Notes: a model not told the origin generated them from the sequence alone. 64,000 nucleotides of DNA from Sclerurus mexicanus (GCA_013396755.1 VWZF01000299.1:359352-423351), one strand, 5' to 3'. Positions 1 through 13,283 are shown, numbered from the stretch's first letter. Numbers and translations: made by a program.

Positions 1-8
1 AGAGCGAA

Positions 9-26
9 GGGGGGGGGGGGGGGGGG
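9..26. repeat. poly-G homopolymer tract
   Basis: A run of 18 G follows the first eight bases. It is a simple homopolymer, able in principle to form a G-quadruplex-like structure on the plus strand. Runs of this kind are also prone to sequencing length error, so the exact count is uncertain. Confidence 0.9.
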
Positions 27-848
27 CAGATGTTAAGGGATGTGTGCTTTGTCGTTCCAGGAGCCTGCTACCTTAGACCATTTCTGCTTTGCCTGTGCTT
101 GTAGTCAGTCCAGTTTACTGCTAGAAGCTTAGGACTCAGTTTAACTTGGCTTCTTCTGCATTCTCAGAAGATTCAGCAAAAGCTATGTTTACTGGTGTCA
201 TAATGCTTCTGAGAGTCAGGGGCCTTGACCCTGACTGTATGAAATCCACCTTGTGTCAGTCTTAATTCTGTCTTCAGGGTCATCCGTATGAAACTGTTCT
301 CAAAAAAGCAAATAGTTCATCTCTAATGATCATGAATTTTTAAAACATGTTATCCATATTGTGTTCTTCAAGTTCCTCATGAAAGGGTTTGATTGCAGTG
401 AAATTATTGATGTAAAAGGTTACTGTGAGGTATTTCAATATGCTGGTGCAACATAAGAGTTAACAGTGTGTCAGGGTGGAGCTTGACAAGTTTGATCAGG
501 AAACTACTGAAGAGCTGTATAGATTTAAAATTGGGAACAGCTTTGAAATATATATTGGCAGTTGTTCATTTTACAGCACCATCAGAACATGTGTTGCATC
601 AATATTGGCAAATAACACTCATATTTCAGTAAATATTAGTGTTTCAAGCTGGAGTTATTAAAGTCTATTTACTACAGCTTTTCTGATAGATTTTACTATT
701 GTTGGCCACTGGTGTAGCAACAATAGGAAAAAATCTAGAACAGTAATTTTGTTCAACATGAAATCATACCTTGCTATACCATAATGACTTTTTATATGCA
801 ACTCCATATCACACTTAACTCCATTATTTTTTTTTTAACGTATGAAAC
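27..848. other. unique AT-rich DNA, no gene seen
   Basis: I see no recognisable repeat or coding region. An open frame of 61 codons at 476-661 has no family resemblance, no splice context and ordinary AT-rich composition, so I do not call it a gene. Confidence 0.6.
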
Positions 849-891
849 TTAGATCCTTTAGATTCTGAAAATTTAGATCCTTTAGATTCTG
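849..891 (+). repeat. 24-base tandem duplication (about 1.8 copies)
   Basis: The 19-base string ttagatcctttagattctg occurs at 849-867 and again at 873-891, a period of 24 bases. The two copies are identical, which suggests a local slippage or duplication event that is not very old. Confidence 0.85.
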
Positions 892-2842
892 GAGCATTAC
901 AATGTCATGGGAGAAAAGCGCCATTTTATGTGTACATTTTCCACTGAGATTTTTTTTCAAAAAAAAAAAATTAAATGTGTCTCTTGAACATTTGTTTTTT
1001 CATTTTCTTTTCTAACTTTCATCACCTTGTTTTGCTTTGTACTGCGTTGAGGCTCCTGGTACAATCTTCTTCCTGCTTCAGTCACTTCTCTGTGTCATAT
1101 AACTCTGATGAGGTTCCTCTCCGTACTTCTTTTCTCCACTGTTGCATTCTTCTTATTTCTCCTATATTGCCAGACTCCCTAGACTGAGAATAGCTAAGTA
1201 TTCCTAATTGTATTCACATCTTTGTATCTTCTTTCTTATTACTCTGAGCCTTTCCTTTCCTGTCTGTGAACCATTCAGATTCACCTCCTTAAGGAATTTT
1301 CTCCCTTTACAGGGGTAAAGGAGAGCCCTACACCAGCAAGCTTTCATTGACATTAAAAAGAGTGACTGATCAGAGAGCTTTTATTCAGGATACATGTAGA
1401 CCTTTAGCGATGTGTAAAACACCTCAGAGGTAATGAGAGCTTCAGGGTAGGGATGGTATCTGCCTGAAATAAGCATTTCCTCAATGCTCAGTGCAAAAAA
1501 GCTGCTAACCTTGCATAAGCCTTAGAGTTGCTACAGCTAAAACCCCAGGAGGCTTGATAGGTTAAATTTTACATCTTGGACCCAACTGGGAAAAAAAATC
1601 AAAGCTGTTGCATGCATGGTTTATGGGCTGATCACATCCCAGGTGCTGATGGTTCCCATCTTCTTATTCTCTTGTCCTGTCCAGTGGATTCTCAAGAAGT
1701 GCAAATCAGAACCAACCAATGCTGTCATTTACCTTGATTTTAACCAGTTGTCCTCAGAAAAATAAATGAAAAGTTTCATTGTTAAGCCTAGTTAAAAAAT
1801 GATGCTTATAACTGTAACTTGGCCTTTCAAAAAAGAACTCAAAATCCAGCAGAACTCCTAGAGTAAGAGTAAATATGTTATTTATATGTATAGTGATACT
1901 AAGTTTTGTATTTACTTCCCTTCCAGGAGTGGTAAGTGCATTTTTAAAGTTTGATAATTGCTCAGTTCCAAAAGGTAAGGTATCTTCTCCTTGCAAGTCT
2001 GGAGAAATGTTAAAGTTGGCAATACATTGCCAGGACGCCTGACCTTGTTACGACTCTAAACAGGCCCAACATTTTTGTGCAGAGCAGCAGGCTCAGGGAG
2101 AAATCAGCAATTCCCCTGGAGTGGCTCATAAGCAAAAGTTCATAGGACTCAATCCTACAAAGGCACTGACATAATCTGGTACCATACTTTGTTGCTTCGG
2201 TGTGCACTGCTTGGCCACTGCCGGGATGTGCCCAGGAATCACGTCTGTATACACCTGAGTGTTTACAGGAGATGGGGCCCGCTATTTGGAATCTGCTGAT
2301 GAAATCTGGGCAGCTGCTCACTGTTCAAATCCCATCAAAGCATGTGTAAGCTTTGCTGTCTCAGTCTTTCTCACTTTTGAGGCAGGACATGCACACACAT
2401 GCATATATATATCTCCATATATATATCTACACCTCTGTCTGTATCTAATTTTTTAGAAAAATATAATTTTTAGAAAACACACTATTTCATAATTTCAGAA
2501 TATTTCCAGGACTCAACTGAACTATAGAGAAAGCTGCACTGAAATCTTTAGTATTTCAAAGATGATTATTTTGTTATGACCACTTTTTCAATTGTCTGTG
2601 TAGGTTTTCCCAACCTGTTCTTTCTTTGTTCTACTCCTTCTCTCTTATCCATGCAGAGATGTTTACACCAACCCTTCCTTTCTCTATTCATTTTTGCAAA
2701 TGTTTTCTCTTTGGTTTTTTTCCCGCCTGGTTTGAATTTTATGAGCATTCCCTTCATGTTTTAGTGCCTTTTCTGAATAGGCACTGAAGAGAGAAAAAGC
2801 AATTCAGAAAAAGAACAATAATTATTTTTGCAACTTTAACTA
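892..2842. other. unique DNA with simple-sequence patches
   Basis: The stretch holds a T8-C-A12 self-complementary run at 950-970, pyrimidine-rich sequence around 980-1260, and a short TA-rich microsatellite at about 2403-2432. Open frames on both strands (for example 1754-1996 and 2010-2321, minus) overlap one another and show no recognisable protein, so none is called. Confidence 0.55.
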
Positions 2843-3072
2843 CATAGAATCATTGGAAGGGACCTTAAAGATCATCTAGTTCCAACTCCCCTGCTGTGGA
2901 CAGGGTCACCTTTCACTAGACCGGGTTGCTCAGAGCTCCATTTAACCTGTCCTTAAACAATTCCAGGGATGGGGCATTCACAACTGCTCTCAGCAACCTG
3001 TTCCAGTGCCTCACCACGCTGACAGTAGAGAGTTTTTTCATAACATCTAATCTAAACCTACCCTCTCTCAAG
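2843..3072 (-). mobile_element. CR1 LINE, 3' end fragment
   Basis: Read on the plus strand, the block starts catagaatca, then ttggaagggacc, atcatctagttccaact, ccagggatggggcattcac and caacctgttccagtgcctcac. That order is the reverse complement of the end of ORF2 and the 3' UTR of avian CR1, so the element lies on the minus strand with its 3' end at the left. It is about 230 bases long, severely 5'-truncated as is usual for CR1, and has no intact frame. Family assignment is from recognition, without a search. Confidence 0.9.
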
Positions 3073-3439
3073 TAATTTTTAGGGGAAAGGCAGGGAGTGT
3101 GGAAAGGGAAACTCCCAAGAGTTCTCTTTTTTTTCTACACCATTTCAATACACAGCACAGTAATGGTGATTATTTGAAGTTCTGAAAGTAAAAGTTGTTC
3201 CCCAACCAGAAAAATAAAAAAAAAAGAATTCCAACTCTGGCAAATTAATAAGTCCAGCCGAAAAAAAAAGATTCTGAAGAGCAAATTTCCGAAGGAATAA
3301 AGCCAATAATAAAATGTTTTTTAAGTGCATCAGTAATAGGAATTCTGCCAGAAAGTCTATAGGGCTGATAGGTAACTGGAATATGAAAGGGGAATCCACA
3401 TAGGATAAGGCTCTACCTCAGCAAAGTGAAAAGGATTCT

Positions 3440-4370
3440 TTACTGAGGTGTTCACTGTGGAATAGACTATGGAGATTTCCAGGCTGAAACCTTTCTTTAC
3501 AGGGCACAAGCCTGTTAAAATTGGTTAGACAATAGGAAACACATGTCAGAAAATTAAATTGTCACTCCTCACAAAGCAGAGAGATTTCTAGTAGATCAGT
3601 GCAGGGAAATGCACTGTTCAACAAAGCCATTGGAAATTTGGATAAAGCTGAATAGTGAGGTGACATTGTATCACACTAGATTATTTAGGGCAGTAAAAGC
3701 CAAAGGTGACTGAAAAATTACAGAATAATCTCAATTCTGTGTGTTGATGATACAAGTGTGGAGGAAAAGTAGTGCTGATAAATGTTGAAACTGGAATAAA
3801 AACCCCAAAGAATCCTAACTACATTCTCAGTGACAAGCTTTCAGTGAGCAGTTACAACTCTGCAATATGGATACAGGATCTGGAGAAACCATATACCATT
3901 CTGTAAAAAGATCAGCCTAACACAAAAATAATATTATGAATTATTAGGAAAATTAAATGCAAGAGAGATTTTATGGTCACAAAGAAAATGAACCTTATCT
4001 TCTAAGCCCCAAGGGACTCAGCTGAAGTAGAAAACATATAGACAAGAATGTATAGATAATTAAGGTAATTAATGGTAAGGGACAGTATCTATGTGAGAAA
4101 CAATAAGCAGGTTTGGATAAATTAGTTTGAAAACCTGCTAACATCATGTGTTACACTGAGAAAGGTAAAACAGGACAGACCATTCACCCCTACTAATGAT
4201 ACAATAAGGAAAGAGCTGCAAATGAAATGCTGGCATATCAGATTAAAGCCTAAAAAAGGGCATACAGTTTTTTACAGAATGAATGATTAAGTTATGGAAT
4301 AAAGCATTAGAAGACATTGCAGATGTTAAAAGCGTGAATAGGTTCAAAAAGCAACAAAAATTCATGGGGC
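3440..4370 (+). mobile_element. ancient CR1-type LINE relic, ORF2 reverse-transcriptase C-terminal part
   Basis: The sequence follows the order of an old amniote CR1 ORF2. Near 3510-3600 comes the region before the catalytic motif (aaaattggttagacaatagg), then at about 3610-3700 the region around 'LFN..INDLE....VA.FADDT', and at 4292-4369 a readable C-terminal segment with L-W-N-K-A-L-E-D then S-V-N-R-F-K-K-Q-Q-K-F-M-G. The last matches the family's tryptophan-containing block and F-K-K motif. Frames between the readable parts are broken by indels and stops. The copy diverges far more than the bird-specific CR1 copies in this window, so it is probably much older. Its edges are approximate. Confidence 0.7.
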
Positions 4371-5299
4371 ATCCCTCTCCCCCACCCAACATTTATTAGA
4401 AACAAAGATATAATTTCTAGTCAAGAATCTAAACTTCAGACCAGAAAAGCCTGAAGCAAGTACTGGGAAATGTATCTCCCTAAAGCTACCATCTTACACT
4501 CTTGAAATATATGTTATCATATATGTTTAGAAAAATACACCAGGCCTAGTGGTTACACCCAGCAGAGCCATTTTCCTGGTTTTACCCTCAGGAGAGCTGT
4601 ACTCTCAGCAGAAGACCCACACAGTTCATGCAGGCACAGGGTTGCCTGCCCAACCAACCACTAACAATGTGTCAGGACAGCAGAAGCGGGGCAGAGAGTT
4701 TCTCATCTCATGCTGAGTGCTCTACAGTATCTGTACCCAAGTCCACTCTAAGTCTGGGTATTAACCTGGTACAGTCAGAAATGACGATCACTTCTCTGTC
4801 TTGTCACCAAAGCCGGGCATTTATTTAATTCAGTTGTGCATGTTTTCCTTGGAGGAGTTCTAAGACTGCAAGAGGAAGGATAAAGTCTTGAAAAGATTGG
4901 GAAAACTGGTGAAGAAAGTGGTTTGCATTTTAAGCAGAATAAATAAGCAAGACAGAAAAATATTAAAATATATTTAATTTGTATTTGTCCAAGCTAGTAA
5001 ATCACCCAAACTGACCTATTTTTACCTTGTACTTGCTTTCAAGGTCTACAGAACTCTTCATCTGTGTGGATTAAATATGCTTCACTGTCTTTTTTTGTTC
5101 ATTTAATGAAAACCCACAATCTATGCTGGCATTCTGGTATACATGATCACTCCTACGATGCTTCCTAGTAGCAATGACACATATTTTGGTAATAATAATG
5201 ATCTGCATTTTCACTGTTCTTTTTCTTCAAAATACAGAACGTTCCAGGAATATTGTTTAAATCATTAGTCATTAAGTAAGCAAAACCAAATTCTGTTGA
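4371..5299. other. unique AT-rich DNA, no gene seen
   Basis: I recognise no repeat and no coding region. An open frame of 66 codons at 4628-4828 (plus) has a mixed composition and no family resemblance. Confidence 0.55.
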
Positions 5300-7190
5300 A
5301 ATTATCATTTTGGAAGATGTCTTTGGGGGTCATCTGGGCCCACCCAAACACGATCAGCTTTGAACTTACATCTGAGTTCAGAGGTTGCTCAGGGTGTTGC
5401 ACAGACAACTTTGTCCTATCTCCAAGAATGGAGATGCCACAGACTCTATGGGTACCTGTGCCAGTATTTGACACACACAACACACCAAAGAAAGATTTTT
5501 CTGACACTTAGACAAAATTTCCTATGTTGCTACTTGTGACTACTACCTCTTGTCCTATTTTGGTGCACTGCCTAGAAGACTCTGACTTCATCTTATCTGT
5601 ACATTGCCAATAGGAAGCTTAAAACAATTAGATTCCCCTCTTATTCTCACCTTCAGTCAGAAGAAACACACTTCTGTCACATTCTCCATGAATGTCCTGT
5701 GCTCCAAGCACCTGGTACTCCAGCATGTCAATGTCCATTGTACAGGGGAATCCTAAACAAGACACAGTCCTCCAGGTAGTGTCTCGCTAGTGCCGAGCAG
5801 AGGGCAAGCAAGAATTGCTTTTCCCAGCCTGCTGGCTACACTCTTGCTAGTACAGCCCAGCATAGTGTTGCCCTTCAGGATGCACTGCTGACTCATGTTG
5901 GAGTTTTTGTTGTCTGCTGGGACCCCCAGGATGTTTTATACAATGCTGCTCTGGAACCAGCTGGTGCCCAGCCTGTCCTGCTGCATGGTCAGGAATTTGC
6001 ATTTGCCTGTGGTCAACTTTGAAAAGTTTCTACCAGATTAATTCTCCAGCATGTTGAGAATGCTCTGAATGGCAGCCCTGCACTCAGGTGTATTCCTTGA
6101 ACCCCTAGTCAGGTATCGTCTGCGAATTTGCTGAGGGTGTATTTCGTCCCATTGTCTACATTTTTAGTGAAGGCATGAATGAATGTCAGCACTGGTGTTC
6201 ACTCCTGGTAGATGTTACTAGAAGCAATTGGACTTTATACAGATGATCACAACTCTTGGAGCCTCATGATATGGCCAGTGGTGCATTCACCTTGAAGTGC
6301 ACTTTTCAAGTCTATGTCTCATTAATTTGGCTGCAGCAATATCATGTAACAGACCTTGCAGATGCCAAGGTAAATAACCACTGCTCTTCTTTCACCCATC
6401 ATATCAGCCATCTCCTCAGAGCAAGCACTCAGATTGTTCAGCCACAATTTGCTGTTTGTGAATCCGTGCTGTTCTCAGTTGTCTTCTTGTCCTCCATGTT
6501 ACTGAACATGCTTTTCACAAGGGTTTTCTCTAAAATCCTTGTGGAAACTGAAGGGAGCTTTGTCAACAAATAGTTCCCCAGATCTGCCTTCCTGCTCCCA
6601 CACATGTAATACTTGCCTGTTTCCAGCTTTCAGAAATCTCCCCTGATTCCTAGGGATCTTTTGAAGTGACGTTAGCCAGCCCTCTCCACATCCTTGGATA
6701 CATTGTCTCTTGTTTGCTTATTTGATCACTAACTCAGTCTTCCAAGATTCTGCCTGGGAGATGTGAGGCCAGAACTTGCCAGGAAAGACCAAAGAGAAGA
6801 TGCTGAGTTGCTCAGCCTTTTTTGTGTGCTTCATTAAAAAGTCTGCTGCCTTTCTTCACAGCCCCATGTCTTCCTTAGAACTCCTTTTGATCTCCTTCTA
6901 GAAGAAGTTTTTGCTTCTGTTCTCATTCCTCACCAATTTCAAGTCTAGATGAGCTCTGACTGTCCTAATTCCCTGCCTACATGATCACACAATTCTCTGC
7001 ACTGCTCCTGAAGAGCTCTTCTTTGTTTCTCTGCACAGGAGGCCAGGCTGGAGCTCCCTGCCTGTCTGTTGTGTCTGTGTGACTGCCTGGCCTGTGGGCT
7101 GGGTAAGTCCAGGTCTGGGAGGTTGTCCTCAGAGGCCAGCATCCTCTCCAGGTCCTTTTCCCCTTCTGGGCAGTCTCTCATGAGAACCTG
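5300..7190 (-). mobile_element. CR1 LINE, decayed copy covering ORF2 C-terminal half and 3' UTR
   Basis: Going rightwards on the plus strand the element appears in reverse. It begins with the 3' UTR (ggtcatctgggcccacccaa, ccaagaatggagatgccaca). Next come the ORF2 C-terminus around 5560-5760, the region encoding 'CA....ANGILGC' around 5830-5900, the 'MKFNK.KC' region around 5990-6020, the region before the catalytic aspartates around 6120-6160 (ttgctgagggtgtatttcgt), and upstream reverse-transcriptase and linker regions to about 7190. At 6945-7181 a minus-strand frame ends in C-R-E-L-C-D-H-V-G-R-E-L-G-Q-S-E-L, resembling the CR1 segment before the reverse transcriptase. Stops and indels rule out function. 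Confidence 0.8.
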
Positions 7191-9381
7191 CCAGACAGTT
7201 CTCAGAATGAGCTGTTGAACCCTCTATTTGCATTTGCTGTTATCATTCTGAAAACTTTCTATTTTTGCTCAAAGCACTCCTTCATTTCAGACAAAAGATT
7301 CTCAAAAAATCAAGTTTACTTAAAGTGTAAAATGAAACTTTTTTTTTGATCCAAGTCAATTTAGATACAGCTTAACTTTGTGTTCATTCACTAAGCTGAA
7401 ATGAAAAGTAATGGAGTAGCAATTCTTCATGCTTACTGACTATAAATAATTTAGATTATTTGTAATTTTAAATACTAATTTGTAAATAATGATCCATGAC
7501 TAAGTCTGACAATATGGCTGGAAAATAAAATTAAAAGAGATTACAAAGAACACCTCCCAACTCAGCATCTCACAAATTTTGCTTGCTACCTGTGAACATC
7601 TGTTTCACTTTTCAGCAACCTTGTCTTCCCTCCTTTGCAACTCACAGCAGTGCCTAATTTAAGTATTCTGTAATCATGTTTTTTAGTCCTAAATCATGAG
7701 GTTTTGAGATGTGCAATTACTGCTTCTTTCATTTTATTCACAAAAGAAAAGCAAGAGGGAGAACGTTGGTTTTTTACTCCCACCTGTTAAGCTAAGAGAA
7801 GCTGAACGAGTGTTTGACAGGTAAAAATATAAACGATGAACCCAAAAATTAACACTATCAAAATTAAATTCATATACATTTGTGAGAGTTTGGGCAAGTT
7901 CCAGAAACTGACAGCATTTCATTTTTCTCCAACATGTATAGTGTGCTTGAAAAGCTTCTATTAAAATGCTATGTAATTAACCTAGGATACAAGGGATAAA
8001 ACACTGAAGAGAACAACAAAGATAATTTGTCATCAGGATTTTCATTAAAACCCTCAGTAATATAGGAATTAATTTCAGCAGTGCTTTGCCCTGATTACTG
8101 CCTGTCGGATAGTATACAGGCATCCAACAGGATATTTGAATGGGGAGCATTTGCTCCCATCCCACATCAGCATTGCGAAGGTAAGCGGTTTATCTACATT
8201 GACTGTGACTCATCATCTATATTTTAATATTGCAAAACCTGAAGACTTTTCTCTGATTTTAACATCCCTAGCATTGCTTTTTCCCAGCAAATGTTACATT
8301 GATAATAGCTTTTCCTGAGACACACATTGCCATCCCCATCTTGGACAGAGAGAAAGATCAATGTGCTTCAGAATCACAACAGTCATTAATTTGTTGCTTT
8401 AGTTTCTCAGAGCTTATAGTTCACTACATGGTTATATCACACAGGCACACAAACCTTATTGGTCACAGAAAGGAGGGAGCCAGCTCTGACTTCAGATTCT
8501 GAATGGTCCTACAACCTCCACAGGATCTAGGCAGCATTCTTATCTAGCCTTCACGTTTTTAGTACTTCAAAATGCTCCCCTTTTAAAGCAGATCTGCAAC
8601 ACGTTTTAAAGTAATGATTAAACACTAATCCACTAACATACTGAAGTGGCACTTGAGAATTTGGCAGTATCACTTTAAATAATCTCTTAGCCTACTGATG
8701 GCTCTCTCAGTATCCTGTGTTTCCACACATAGCTGATGAATAAAATTATTTGAACTAATCTGTGCCTATACTTCACACAGTATTTCTTGCATGAAAAGCA
8801 AACAATGCAGCATGTATGCCTTAGAGTAAGGAAACCTGTATGAGACATACAGTCAAAATTTCAATTTCGATGACATTTTTTCCTTCAAGTTATCTATAAG
8901 TATTTTTAGAAACAATCCCACCTTAACTCTGGGAGTGCCATTTCAGACTGTATTACAGAAATTACTTTGATCAATTTTGGCCAAAGCAATGCAGTTCAAT
9001 GTCACACATGGGGGCAGGGAGAGGGTACCAAATGAAGAAATCAAATTCACCCCTACAGCATAAACAAGATATGCAACACTACTGAGGAACAGCAAGCTGC
9101 AATATTGTACAGTGTCTTATAAAATCATGTTAAATAAACACAGAGGCAAATGGATGTTGCCTTAAGTTCTTTTTGCTTATTGGCATGAATTTATGACTTA
9201 TTTTCTGCAAAAAATTTGACTGAATAATGTCTGTGCTTCACCCAGGTGAGCAAGTAAAGTATCTTTTATGGGTTAAAAAATGATTACGAGATCAAGATCT
9301 GCCTAGCTCCTCCAGCTGAAATGTGGCCAAAACCAAAGGACTAAGCTATCAATTTTCCTTCTTTGAGCAGGCAAAATGAAC
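7191..9381. other. unique AT-rich DNA, no gene seen
   Basis: No repeat family or coding exon is recognisable. Several 60-67 codon frames occur on both strands with no support. A small imperfect hairpin (atggggagc ... gctcccat) sits near 8139-8160. Confidence 0.5.
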
Positions 9382-9397
9382 GGGGGGGGGGGGGGGG
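9382..9397. repeat. poly-G homopolymer tract
   Basis: A run of 16 G lies inside unique sequence, the second such tract in the window. The length may be unreliable in assembly. Confidence 0.9.
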
Positions 9398-12300
9398 TGT
9401 CCTGATCCTTAAACAGTATTTCAAACAAAAAAGCAGCTTTCTCTAGCATTGTCCTTCAAAAGTTGGGTGGGTTCACTTATTTTCCATCCACTTCCAACTT
9501 TCCTAAGAGCCGTTACTATATGCTACAGGTATTGGGTTCAAACCTGCCTTGCTTGCATCTTCTGTCATAATCATATTATGAGATGACACATACATTCGTC
9601 TGGTCATAAGGGATCACTTAGAGAATTCAGGTTAAGAAGATGACTCAGTTGCCTTATTTAGATTAAAAATTCTTCTGAGTTCCTGGCACATTAAGCCTTT
9701 CATTAAGTAACAAAATGTGCCATCTCTCTTCTACCTGTACTCATTTTTCTATTAACATATTTCTGGCCCTCCTATCATTGCATGTTTCCCTTCTCCCAGT
9801 TTGTTGATCTCTTTTCTCCTCCTTGCTGCTTATATGCCCTTCCTCTTGTTCATCCTCACTCTTCCCATAGTCTCTGCTAAGCTACTTCTACATAGCACTG
9901 CCAGTTATTCTGAGCTTCTCCTTTTATTCATATCCAGCCTTCATGCCGTTTCTTTTCATGGAGCATATACACAAGGCTGAAAAACAGCAGCTTACTAATT
10001 TTCCAGTACTTCCTGTAGGGAAAATCTGTGCCATCACATAGGATCTAAACTCAGTCTACAGCAATGTCTATTCACCAGGTGCCCTAGAAGCAAAGGGACA
10101 CCATTTCTTTTGATTGTCCTGTAACCTACAGAGCTATTCTAGCCCAGGACAGGTCCTGTGACTGAAAAACATGACTGCAGCTTCATGATAAACAGTAGGT
10201 CTTGCTCTTCCCTGAAACTCTTACAGACTGCTGGTGGTATATGTTGGGTAAAACTTCACAAAAAGTGTTTTTCCCCTCCTCTCCCAGTGCTAGATTTGCC
10301 TTTTAAATTATTGAAGCTACTCATCAGAGCTAGTTCTACTGGGCAAGGCCTGAGACTTCAGAATACAATTATATCACAGGCATAAAAGAATCTCTTTTCT
10401 GCCACAATGGAGCCATAGAATGGAACTTGAAATAAAAAGGACAAAATCTAGAGACAGAACATTAGATTTTTCTCTTTGAGTTTTTTTCCTTATATGTAAA
10501 CCCCATTAAATAGGCCAGTATGTGGGCAATCTCTTATTTAACTAGAATTATGGCAATTGCACCCACTCCACATGGAAATGATCGAACAGTAATGGCTAGT
10601 TATTTCGGTGGGCTCTTTTCAATTAATAGTTATAACTCCCAGATATTGATTATAACCCATATCTTTAAAAATATCAACAATTATTGCTAAAATACTGAGT
10701 AATTACTTCCAGTGGAAAAATTCAAAATTATATATATTCTGCAACACAGAAAATTTATTATCACACACAGGTTAACAAGCTACTTTGTGTTTCCAGTCAG
10801 GGCACCATGATAATCTATGACTGGTAATCTAGAGCACAAATAAAGACGTGAATTTGCTATGCTAACGTGCTACCAGTGATATTCCTACATTTACCATGTT
10901 TTCTGTAAATGAACTAGTCCAAGAGGAAGGTGGTTGGGTAATGCTTACTTATATTTAGATATTATCCTTTATTTACCAACTATAAACCATTGTCACGGGG
11001 CCTATGTAAAGACACTGATTTCTGTGCCTAATTCTTTTCACTTAATTGGCTTTAAAACTTTAGGTAACATCTGACACAGAAATTTACATGGAAATTAGAC
11101 CATCTGAATATGGCCTTCTTCCCCAAACCTGTTCTCTCAGCCTCTTCTCAAGGCTGAGGAACAGGATAGGTTTTAAGGATAACCCAGCTACCAGGCATGT
11201 CCAAAAGTATGTCTAATGCATAAAGAATGGTGAGAAAGATTTCCTCCAAATTAATCTCCCATCTTCAATACAGACACACCAGTTCTGCATGCAGGGAAAC
11301 ACAATGGCTGCAAGGACATAACTTGCTGAAATTACCTTAATTATACTTTCTCACACCTTTCTTTGTGGATGTTGCCAATACCAGTCATAGATGACCCTTT
11401 GAAATCCCATCCTTGGAAAAGGCACAGAGAAGGACTTTCACACTACACTTTTAGAACAAATCTGTCTTGCTAGACTCTGGGTTATAGTAAATCTGAAACA
11501 ATTTCTGTTCACTATGTACAACTATGGCAACAGATACACGTTTGTTAACAGTGTGACAAAATACACTCTGGCAATTAATGAAAACCTCTAGCTCCTTAGT
11601 GCAGTCAGTGCTGCCTCCATACAAGAGTATCACGGTCACACTTTCCATTAGCTTCAGTAAGACCTCATGTAAACAAAATGTGGTCTTGGTACACCTGAAT
11701 GTAATTCTGCCCTTGCTGCTTCCCTGATGACAGACACCTGAAGTAATCTAAGCAACAAGGAGGCTTTGTTAACTCCAGGAAAAGCTGGAAGTAACTTGGG
11801 GATTGGTTTGGTTGTTTGTTTATATTTTTTTTTGCATTTTTTCCCCTTTTCTTTTCCTTTTCCTTTCAGAAATCAGTGTGAAATATTTCCAGGAATGGGC
11901 TAGAGGAACACTGATGTGCTTTTCCATAAATCTTACAGTAATCAGGGTAGGAATGTCACAGAGTTTTGGTCTCCCCTTTCACAGCAGGAATGTGAGAAAA
12001 TGACAAGATGTTGTAAATATACACCAGTGTGAGTAGGACTTGATGCATGGGACCTTTTTCTTAGCTGAAAAAATCAATAAATGTCAAACAATTACAGTAC
12101 AACTAACTTTTTCTGGCACAGTTTGTAATGAAATACGAGGCTAATGCAAGCTGTATTTTAGCCATGCTTTGGAATTAGCAAAAGGTAGGTTTCTCTAGAA
12201 TTAACCACCATCGCCATGGCCTTAAATTTTATTTTTCAGTCTTCTGGATAAATTTTCAGTTATTAGTGTTACCCATAGGCAACAACCATCTCTAAAGAAA

Positions 12301-13019
12301 CAAAGAGAGAAAAATGGAAAGCAAGATAAACCCAGGTGACTCAATGCAATAAAAGCTTAGGCAGGTTTTAAAGGGGTTCAGCATCCATGATAAGGGTTCT
12401 GTCCTGCTAACAGGTCTCCTTAGCTCCTAGAAATGGTTGGGGAGGAAGAGGCTTTTGAAAATTTAGTAAGAGTGCTGGTGACCTGAGCACTCATACACAG
12501 GCAGGGCCGAGCAGTATGGACACTCATTCTCAGACTTAGTTAATTGGGTTCCTCCAAGTAGAGCATGAGTCTGTAAACCTCTACAGAGAAGACATGTTCA
12601 GTGGGGAATTCAGCAGCTGACAAACAGCTGAATGGAACCTTCCCATGGAGTGGCAAGTGCATCTATGTGGAACCCTATGTGGGCACAGCAGGTAAAGCCA
12701 GTATAATCTCCTGCCATGGGTTATATTGACAACAATGTTGGAATCCTTTGCTCCAGAAAACCTACTAAATATCCCTGTTCAAAATATATATGACCAAACG
12801 TTTTATAGAGGCACGTTCCTATAAAGGTAATGCAGGGTGGTTTTTCAGTAAGCCTTGGCATTTCATAGTGCTACCTGACTATTTTCCCAAAAGAATAAGG
12901 CAGTATACAGAAATAAGTAGTTTTGCTAAAGGTACAGTGATCATAAAGGAAAGAAAACATAAAATGCAAACACATAACAACTCCTTGGAGAATTTCCTGG
13001 CCTAAATTGTAGTTCTCCT
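9398..13019. other. unique DNA, no gene seen
   Basis: The stretch is mostly AT-rich unique sequence, with a pyrimidine-rich tract at about 9720-9960 and another at 11810-11870. A strong short hairpin at 11128-11165 is listed separately. I recognise no exon, RNA gene or transposon. Confidence 0.5.
11128..11165. other. inverted repeat, 15-bp stem with one bulge
   Basis: Left arm cctgttc-t-ctcagcct (11128-11143) and right arm aggctgag-gaacagg (11151-11165) pair over 15 base pairs with one bulged T and a 7-base loop (cttctca). It is shorter than a typical microRNA precursor. Function is unknown. Confidence 0.7.
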
Positions 13020-13227
13020 CATGTCCAATTACATTTCTTCACAGAAAGGGTGATTAAACATTGGAATGGGCTGTCCAGGTTTAAGGTTCTGGAGGTGTTC
13101 AAGGGAAGACTGGACATAGCATTTGTTCGCATGGTCTAGTTGACATGGTGGTGTTCAGACAAAGATTGGATTTGGTGATCTCAAAACTCTCTTCCAATCT
13201 AATTGGCTCTGTGATTCTGTGATTCTG
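13020..13227 (+). mobile_element. CR1 LINE, 3' end fragment with in-frame ORF2 terminus
   Basis: From 13035 to 13139 the plus strand encodes F-F-T-E-R-V-I-K-H-W-N-G-L ... L-E-V-F-K-G-R-L-D-I-A ... M-V followed by TAG. This is the C-terminal end of CR1 ORF2, with a few residues missing between the tryptophan block and the F-K-G motif. The 3' UTR follows (gatctcaaaactctcttcca) and the element ends in the CR1 tail gtgattctgtgattctg. It is severely 5'-truncated, and the surviving frame is a remnant, not a gene. Confidence 0.9.
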
Positions 13228-13229
13228 CA

Positions 13230-13283
13230 GATGCAGAAGACAGCTAAGGAATATCTAATAACTTGGATGCAGAAGACAGTTAA
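13230..13283 (+). repeat. 36-base partial tandem repeat beside the CR1 tail
   Basis: The string gatgcagaagacag(c/t)taa appears at 13230-13247 and 13266-13283, a period of 36 bases with one mismatch. The repeat begins immediately after the CR1 tail. Confidence 0.75.

Noticed and set aside
2042..2055. accttgttacgact, matching the universal small-subunit rRNA 3' motif
   Set aside because: Only 14 bases match and neighbouring sequence does not resemble any rRNA, so it is a chance match and not an rRNA fragment or mitochondrial insert.
6945..7181. 78-codon minus-strand frame as a possible small gene
   Set aside because: Its C-terminal residues resemble the CR1 ORF2 segment before the reverse transcriptase and it is contiguous with the CR1 copy, so it is repeat-derived.
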